Of a DNA stretch of 64,000 bases, positions 57,897-64,000 are shown piece after piece. The notes beneath the pieces were generated by a model that was not told where the DNA came from, ran no database searches, and was given only the letters and a program-made list of their open reading frames with translations. A program made the translations under genes and the position numbers. Position 1 is the first letter of the stretch. Every line of letters starts with the position of its first letter. Origin of the DNA: Helicostylum pulchrum (Eukaryota > Mucoromycota > Mucoromycetes > Mucorales > Mucoraceae). The stretch is from contig JAIXMO010000087.1 in NCBI GenBank assembly GCA_025677825.1, positions 1 to 64,000 on the forward strand, given 5' to 3'.

Positions 57897-60824
57897 ACGT
57901 GCATCTACTTTATAATGAGCTCTTTTAACTCCGATTTTTGGACTTTTTTTTCTTTTCTAAAATACACGATGGCAAACACTTTTAAACATAAAGCAATTCC
58001 ATTTTAATGTTATGAATAGTATTACGAAGAGATGTGCCGAGGTGTTTTTTCTCTTTGTTGTTTTTTTTTGAAAAATATTGATTTGAAGTTTGACTCTTTA
58101 GGCAGAGGAGCCAAAAAATGACCTCCCCACATTAATAGAATTATCCAATAATATCGCATACCTGAATTTAAATACATAGTAATAATTTTGTGTGTGACAT
58201 AAACATTTAAGTGACAGATGATAAAAAAAAAATTCTCTTTCTTTCAACTGTCACAACTAATTGTTTATATCTTAAAACTATCAATTATACTATAAGTACT
58301 TAACTAATGGGAAGAATATCTAATAAAAATAAGGCTTGGATGAAGAACTTACGTAACGTACGTACTTTTCCTGAGCAGGTTACTGACGAACAGAGTGAAA
58401 CCTCTCCAGTAAGCGAGCAGCATGTTCAGATTATCGACGAAGCTGCTCTCCACTCAATTAACTTTAAATTGAAGGAAGACGCAGTCAGCAAGAGAAAGGC
58501 ATTTTCTAGAGGACTTGAATAAAGTCCTAGATATCAGCGAAAGTTGAAGCAGAAAAACAGAGAAATGGCTAAAGGAAGCGCCAAAATATCCAGTTATTTT
58601 AATAGCGTAAGCGCAAGTCCTATCCTTGAAGAAGTCCCTGTCGAAACTGAAATGCAGAAACTACAAGCAGCATACGATTTGTTAACCTCTGAGTTAGAAC
58701 CTAAAATTAACAAGGAAAGCGCTCAACAGAAGGCAGGCACGTATGAGCGTACAAAATACCTTGCCGTTCATTTGTACCTGGAACTCAGAATTGACGGTAT
58801 CAAGCGAGTACAGGCCTCAGAACTTGCAGCCAAAAGGTTCTGGTATTCTAAGGCTACTGCTTACCGTAGCATCGCAATTAGAAAATATGCCGCCGAGTAT
58901 ATAACTACGAGACAAATTACTCAGGGAAAGCAAGGAAAACACTCGAAGAGAATATGGATTTTAGACGACAACGGTGTCAAAAGAAAAATCATCGAATGGT
59001 TCAGATCTGTACCGAAATTTCAAAGAAATATTCCTGCGATCCAAATTGAGCTTCGTAACGTTATTATACCGAAGGCAATCGAAAATAACGCCCTTAATGT
59101 TGAAATATACTCCAACGTGGTCACTTCTATTGAATGTATAAGAAATAAGCTTATCGAATGGGGTTTTCATTTTAAGCGAGTTGGTAAATTAATTATGAAA
59201 AAAAAAACATTAAAAAAAACTAAAAAAAACTTTTACTTTACAGGAAGGGTAATCTTTTTCGACGGACACGAAAGAGAAGATGTAGTCGCATATAGAAAAG
59301 AACGGTCTAAAAGAATCATGCTGTACAAAGAGTATTCGGAAACGTACAGTTTTGATGATGTCAGTATTGTAATCCCTCCAGTTCTACCTGCCGATGTCAA
59401 ACAACATGTCTTCGTAACCCACAACAAAAGTACATTTTACGCCAACGACCACCAACAGTATGCCTGGTTGGAGGAAGATGAGAACTTTATCTTACCTAAG
59501 TCTCAAGGTAGATCAATTATGATCTCGGAATTCCATTGTCTCTGTCATGGAACAATGAGAGCCGTAATTGATGTCAAACCCATGATATCAAGAGTAGTGT
59601 TTTATCCCGGTGCTCCTCATCAAGGATATTGGACGAGTGAACACATGATCGTTCAGTTGAGGGATGTGTTACTCTTGTTTTCTGTCTTGCACAAAGATAT
59701 GACTGCAATATTCCTTTTTAACCAGAGTAGCAATCACAAGTCCTTCGCGAAAGATGCTCTGGTTGCCAGCAGAATGAATATGGGAGGAGGCGAAGTAAAA
59801 GAAAATGATGTCAAGATTAGAGATGGTCGTTATACCTTGGTAATTGATAACCAATCTGTAGAGAAAACGCAAAGTTTTTACGTTGAAAGAAATTTTAACT
59901 ACCCCGAACTTCAAAAGCTTAGATTTAGCAAAATTTCCAGGGCTGATAAAGCTGTGAAATTTCATGCAATTATGAATAACGTTTATTCTGTAAGTTTATA
60001 ACTTTTCGTTCTTAAATTTCTATATGTATACAACCTTTCGTTTAACTCATTTGATTTATTTAAAAATAGAATAATTAGATAAAAACGTACTTCATAGGTA
60101 CTAAGGAAATCTTAACACAAAGAAATTTTTTCAACGGTCAAAACAGATTTTGTAACAATGTAGAAACTGCCAACCACGAATGTTGTGCCGTTCACTTGCT
60201 TGGCAGTCAGCCCGATTTCTTAGAGCAAAGATCGATTTTGGCCGAAGCTATTGGAGAAGCGGGTCACATTTTCGAGCTTTACCCTCGGTATCATTGCGAA
60301 TGTAACCCGATCGAACGTTTCTGGGGAGCAAGTAAGAAAGTAGCAAGACGGAATCGTAACTACAATTTCCAATGTTTGGATAACAATATTAATAGTTTTC
60401 TTGATAGCGTGAACCAACCTGGAGAGATCCCATTACAAATCCGTCGCTACTTCAACAAAAGCTTCCGTTACATTGAAGCTTACAGCGAGGAAAAAGATGT
60501 CGAAGAGGCATTTGCTCTGGTAAAAGAATTCGCTAAGTGTCAAAAATCGCACAGAAAGCTTAGAGAAAACCAATAATTCTCGTATCTATTTTAATAAAAT
60601 TACAAGATGGTTGATGGCACACGCCTGAAATCAGTAAAAAAAAAAAACTGGCATTTTTTTTTTGTAGGGAAGCAATCTCTGATTGCTTCAGTTAATTTAT
60701 TTATTATTTTGCAGTGACAGAAAAACGCCAGTTTAAACTCCAATATCCATATTAGGAGTCGAAATCTTAACACCCAAAAATGACCGTTTTGAAAAAAAAA
60801 GTTCATTATAAAGTAGATGCACGT
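57897..60824 (+). mobile_element. Tc1/mariner-like DNA transposon, 2928 bp, both ends present
   Basis: The left end starts ACGTGCATCTACTTTATAAT; the right end is its reverse complement, with 22 terminal bases identical. TA flanks both sides, as expected for Tc1/mariner-type insertion. One long gene with one intron fills the element (58307-60576). A leader of ~400 bp and a tail of ~250 bp lie between gene and ends. The ends being nearly identical suggests recent insertion relative to the other relics in the window. Confidence 0.8.
58307..60576 (+). pseudogene. Transposase of the DDE superfamily, one nonsense codon and altered catalytic residues
   Basis: Exon 1 (58307-59989) and exon 2 (60106-60576) join in phase to about 717 codons with a single in-frame TAA at 58520-58522. 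N-terminal helical region; a helix-turn-helix-like stretch (LAAKRFWYSKATAYRSIAIR); then VIFFDGHEREDVVAYRKERS, VFVTHNKSTFYANDHQQYAW, GRSIMISEFHCLCHG, AIFLFNQSSNHKSFAKDALV and finally HCECNPIERFWG. In related mobile-element proteins the third and fifth blocks usually read HDES and FDNSSNH, giving the first two catalytic Asp. Here both positions are Asn, while the final Glu (PIERFW) is kept. If that family expectation is right, the enzyme is catalytically dead even apart from the stop codon. The family comparison is from memory. Confidence 0.75.
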
Positions 60825-60826
60825 TA
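60825..60826. repeat. TA target duplication, right
   Basis: TA directly after the right inverted end of the mariner-like transposon; matches 57895-57896. Confidence 0.65.
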
Positions 60827-61032
60827 CTATATAAAATGATTAGCTAATAAGTAAGTACGAGCATATGAAACAAATACTGGTATAATACAACATAATGAGT
60901 AAATATATCACATCAATTATTTATTTTTATCAAATATTTTTCTTTTTTTTTTCTTCTTCGTTTATTATTTTCTAACTTATTCGGTACATACGTGAAAAGT
61001 GATCTATAACCTTTTTTTTTTTTTTACTGAAG

Positions 61033-61055
61033 GTGTAAATAGAACGTGTACCAAG
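61033..61055 (-). repeat. Inverted repeat outside the transposon, right arm
   Basis: Reverse complement partner of 57771-57793. On the minus strand this arm reads as the possible exon end FLVHVLFTP followed by AG/GT-like signals, so it may be a duplicated gene fragment rather than a transposon end. Confidence 0.65.
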
Positions 61056-61354
61056 AATTTCCCAAAAAAAAAAAAAATGTTGTTCTTCAGTTTCTTCTTT
61101 TTTTTGTAATTCTTTAAAATGTCTGGAACTTACCATTTGAAAAATGTGAAATGTGATGCCGGTTGAATCATTAAGATAGACCGACGGGGTAGGTGCAAGA
61201 CGGAGGCTAGCGCTGAAGTAGGTGTGCACTTTGTGCGTTTAACAAGTTATGCATCGAACATGATGACATGTCTTCTTAAAGTATGTGAAAACAATACGTA
61301 CTTTAACTGAAAAGGTAAAAAAGTAAAAAAAAAAAGGTATGACTAACAAACTAC
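61056..61354. other. Relic or exon-like minus-strand sequence
   Basis: The minus strand at 61229-61130 encodes MHTYFSASLRLAPTPSVYLN then DSTGITFHIFQM and a GT donor-like site (GTAAGTTCC). It could be an exon continuing toward the FLVHVLFT block. Too short to assign. Confidence 0.3.
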
Positions 61355-61918
61355 GTGACAGGCCTATTAAATGTAAAGGCGGTTAATGATGTGAACGGGT
61401 ACGCCCATATTTACTTGAACGTTCGACTTGAGCCGATCAGCTGGAAAGGCGAGACGGTAAGAGTAAACCGAAGTGAAGTGAATATGGTCCTCAATTACTG
61501 GCTCTTACGGTACGTCTTGCGAAACTTTGATGATGAGCGAAAGGTTAATTGCAAGGTAGCTCGCGAGGTCATGCTGGAGAAGTTTGCGGTTCTGCATCTG
61601 TTAATATGTAACTAATTAAATAATTAACGTATAATCGAATGAGTAATAATGCTGAAGGTAGTACCGAATATCGATATACGAGACATAGTATTACAGGACG
61701 ATCAGGTATAGAACGAGATCTTGCTTCGCCGTCGGCAAGAAGGAGGTGTAATAACAGATGAAGTTAGAGAAAATCTTGTGAGAAGAGTAGAACTGTTAAT
61801 TGCTGTCGAGATTAATATGCAAGCACATACCAATGTTCACGCTGCAGAAGCTGCGCCTTCAACAACTTCTACTTCTTACCGTCCTAATACCAGGAGTCAA
61901 TCATTTATGGAAGAGTAG
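61355..61918 (+). CDS. Unidentified ORF blocks, possibly one spliced gene
   Basis: Block 1 (61355-61615) includes YAHIYLNVRLEPISWKGETV and YVLRNFDDERKVNCKVAREV. Block 2 (about 61650-61918) includes VVPNIDIRDIVLQDDQ and, after a break, RRRQEGGVITDEVRENLVRR ending TRSQSFMEE-stop. Both look protein-like and are less AT-rich than the flanks. I recognise no domain and could not place a secure intron between them, so this may be a gene or a relic. Confidence 0.35.
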
Positions 61919-63468
61919 TTTATATAGCCTTAACCCCCCCCCCCACACACACACACATTCATCTACCTTAACACATTGTATTAAGCTTAACTTTTAACCC
62001 TATTTTTTTTTTTCTGCGCAAATAAAATCTGAAATAAATGAAGAAACTTAACCCCCAAAAAAAAACTCTGTCGCTAGAAATATAATAAATTTGATATAAA
62101 GAACAAAAGTTACTAGAAAGTGATGAACATCTGGATCTGGATGTAAAGAATCTGGATCCGGAAGTAAAAAAATATTTAAATAGCAAACGTAGTTAAAAGC
62201 ACATCAAGTCTGAATGCAAAGAGTCTGAATTTGTTCATGGATAACAAAACGAAATGACGCTAATGTTTTATAACTTGCAGATCATTTTTTATTGTTTAAA
62301 CGTATCACTTTGCGTCTAGTTTCGATGTCTTACGTTACCCACAATGTCAATTCAATGCACTGTGCAATCTGCATCTGTATTGACCATACGCTCTCACCTA
62401 CTTCAATGATGACATTGTATCCTGCCATTTCTACAGATGTGTTGTTGAATAACTATTTAGTTTCTATCTAAGTCAACCACAGCATTCAATTAGCCAATTT
62501 TCACAATACTTACTGGCTAGGTCAGTTTGTACAAAGGCTTTTTTATTACAGCGTATTACTTTAATGGGATCAAAAAAGATAATGAATATTTCAAGGGCTT
62601 TTCGTTGTCCTACAGAAGTCCAAGGGGGGTGAGGACCAATCCTCTGACCGAATTCATGTTAAAGGGTGCACTCTGAAGACCTGATAACAAGTATTGGGAG
62701 CCAGTAAGATTCATTCTTAACATCTACCAGTAGAAAATGTTGGTGGTGGCGGTGGTGGTGTTAATTTTTGGTCGATTTGTGGTTGTTGAGACACCTCTTA
62801 TACAGATGTATCATGTTCTATTATGCCCATGAATCTAATCCCGTTTATACCAATTTGGTGAGCGCCTTTAATGCTTTGCTATACAGCATCAAGTACGCCA
62901 CAATATCGAATCAAACAGAATACTTGCGAAATGTGCAAGATCGTGCTCGGTCGAGGATACTGAGCTGTGAACGGTAGGAAAACGTGTAAGACAAATTTTG
63001 GCCTCGTTTTAAGTGGGGAAGATTGGCGGTCCCATCGGTATACACCTGCCCAAAGTTAAACCGTTATAAAGTCCCTCAGTGAGCCGCAGTTTTCTCTGTC
63101 GTTGTTCAAAACCCATTCTTTGCTCCTGCTCGAACCATCAATTTCCATAGCCAATGGATTGTTGAATTTCGAAGATTACCCGCGCCCATAGTTGGTATCC
63201 TTGGCAATACGTTTCCCAAACGACTTTAGTCTTTTTTTTTCTAACAAATAATACACCAAGTTGTTAAAGCGATAAATTCATCACTGTCACAAACACTTTT
63301 ACTATGTAGGCTCAAACGCAGCATGTTAAGCTTTTTTTTCGTTTAGACACTTTATTATTAATACAATAGGGGTTTTTTTAGTAGGAGAAAGACATTTTAT
63401 TATTAGCAATGTGTTTTTTTAGTAGTAGGTGTAGATTTTATAGAATAAGTGATAGAGTAAGAGAAGAC
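61919..63468. other. AT-rich region with scattered coding relics
   Basis: A poly(C)/(CA)n tract at 61935-61959. Between 62750 and 63230 the plus strand has protein-like fragments (for example NLVSAFNALLYSIKYATISN in 62768-62977, and FRRLPAPIVGILGNTFPKRL-like sequence near 63170-63225) broken by stops. No family recognised. Confidence 0.35.
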
Positions 63469-64000
63469 CTACGGGTCAAGTTGCAGTTTTTGCCCTTGGC
63501 GGGCGGTTGGTTTTTTAGGTGTAGGTGTAGTGGGTGTAGCAGGTGGAGGTGTAGTAGGTTTGGTCGCTGTGGATGAAGAACCCCCTTCGTGACATGCCGC
63601 CGCATCCTCCTCACCCAACAGCTGGCAAATAGCCATTAACTTGGCACCCAAGCCAGTGTACCAGTTTAGACGACGTTTTTTTTCCCGATTTTGCAGGTCA
63701 ACCGATACCGAAGCGTGGTTCCACGTGTTGTCGTCAAAAGGGTCAGCAGGGACTGTGAAAAGAACGGGTTAGAAAATTATAAAAAGGACGGGGTTAGAAG
63801 CCAAAAAAACTTACAGAGAGACTGATGCAGCTCATTCAATTTAGAAACCAAAAGATCTTTGGTTGAATTTTTTTCCTATCCTCCCGGTTAGTTAAGGTGT
63901 GCTTATATACGTTATACAAGGCGAAAGAGTCATACACGTCACGGTCTACTTCAATGATGGTGGGGAAGCCTTCGATTGTGATCTTGTCCAGGTGGACCGT
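63469..64000 (-). CDS. 3' end of an unidentified gene (5' part beyond window)
   Basis: Last exon 63752-63469 and preceding exon 64000-63815, joined by a clear GT-AG intron. The protein-like reading has KITIEGFPTIIEVDRDVYDS, FALYNVYKHTLTNREDRKK, KDLLVSKLNELHQSL, PADPFDDNTWNHASVSVDLQ, RRLNWYTGLGAKLMAICQLL and a Thr/Pro-rich tail (ATKPTTPPPATPTTPTPKKP). A run of seven A near 63870 shifts the frame between the second and third blocks, so it is either a pseudogene or has an indel in the sequence. The layout (helical domain then Pro-rich tail) could suit a mobile-element structural or DNA-binding protein, but no family is recognised. Confidence 0.45.

Noticed and set aside
1..64000. tRNA, rRNA or CRISPR arrays
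   Set aside because: No tRNA B-box/cloverleaf, rRNA-like conserved blocks or regularly spaced repeat-spacer arrays were recognised by eye; a tRNAscan or Infernal run was not possible.

Overview
The window looks like nuclear DNA of an AT-rich early-diverging fungus, most likely Mucoromycota (Mucorales-like). Nearly every gene is split by short GT-AG introns of about 30-160 nt. The gene set is fungal (Zn2Cys6 regulator, PNS1-type transporter, LIM-RhoGAP, fungal ABCF protein). Intergenic DNA carries long A/T tracts and several classes of decayed transposon. The lineage is inferred from gene style and content, not from a marker gene. I recognised no rRNA, tRNA or CRISPR array.

Layout. 1-8530 (minus strand): the 5' part of MSH4 (meiotic MutS homologue), a coiled-coil WD40 protein, and an LRG1-type three-LIM RhoGAP. 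8750-12850 (minus): two decayed mobile genes, a Fanzor/TnpB-like nuclease pseudogene and a MULE/FAR1-like transposase pseudogene. 12977-15284 (minus): a holo-ACP synthase (phosphopantetheinyl transferase) and a FYVE-finger protein. 15285-19942: gene-poor, with a 974 bp non-autonomous CACTA-like element. 19943-25564: a Zn2Cys6 transcription factor and a PNS1/CTL choline-transporter-like protein (plus), then DUS2 tRNA-dihydrouridine synthase (minus). 25.7-26.8 kb: unidentified relics. 27075-27782: a P-loop sulfotransferase-like protein. 28.6-33.2 kb: a transposon graveyard with a PIF1/Helitron-type helicase relic, a 5'-truncated LINE with 14 bp target-site duplications, and a Tc1/mariner relic. 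34.3-46.4 kb (minus): a small secreted protein, a WRKY/GCM1-like zinc-finger protein, an ABCF ATPase and a seven-module secreted cysteine-rich protein. 50393-52807 (plus): a Ras-GEF. 53-64 kb: repeats, relic genes and a 2.9 kb Tc1/mariner-like transposon with both inverted ends and TA duplications, whose transposase looks inactivated.

The host genes do not form an obvious cluster. A loose signalling/cell-surface theme exists (Rho GAP, Ras GEF, FYVE, WD40, secreted proteins), but I infer no shared pathway. Exon boundaries were worked out by hand from splice signals, reading phase and family motifs. Coordinates of relics are approximate.

The most unusual items are the Fanzor-like pseudogene with its C-terminal zinc ribbon and RuvC-III-like motif; the fungal WRKY/GCM1-like domain; the mariner-like transposase in which two of three expected catalytic acids read as Asn; and the CACTA-like miniature element.
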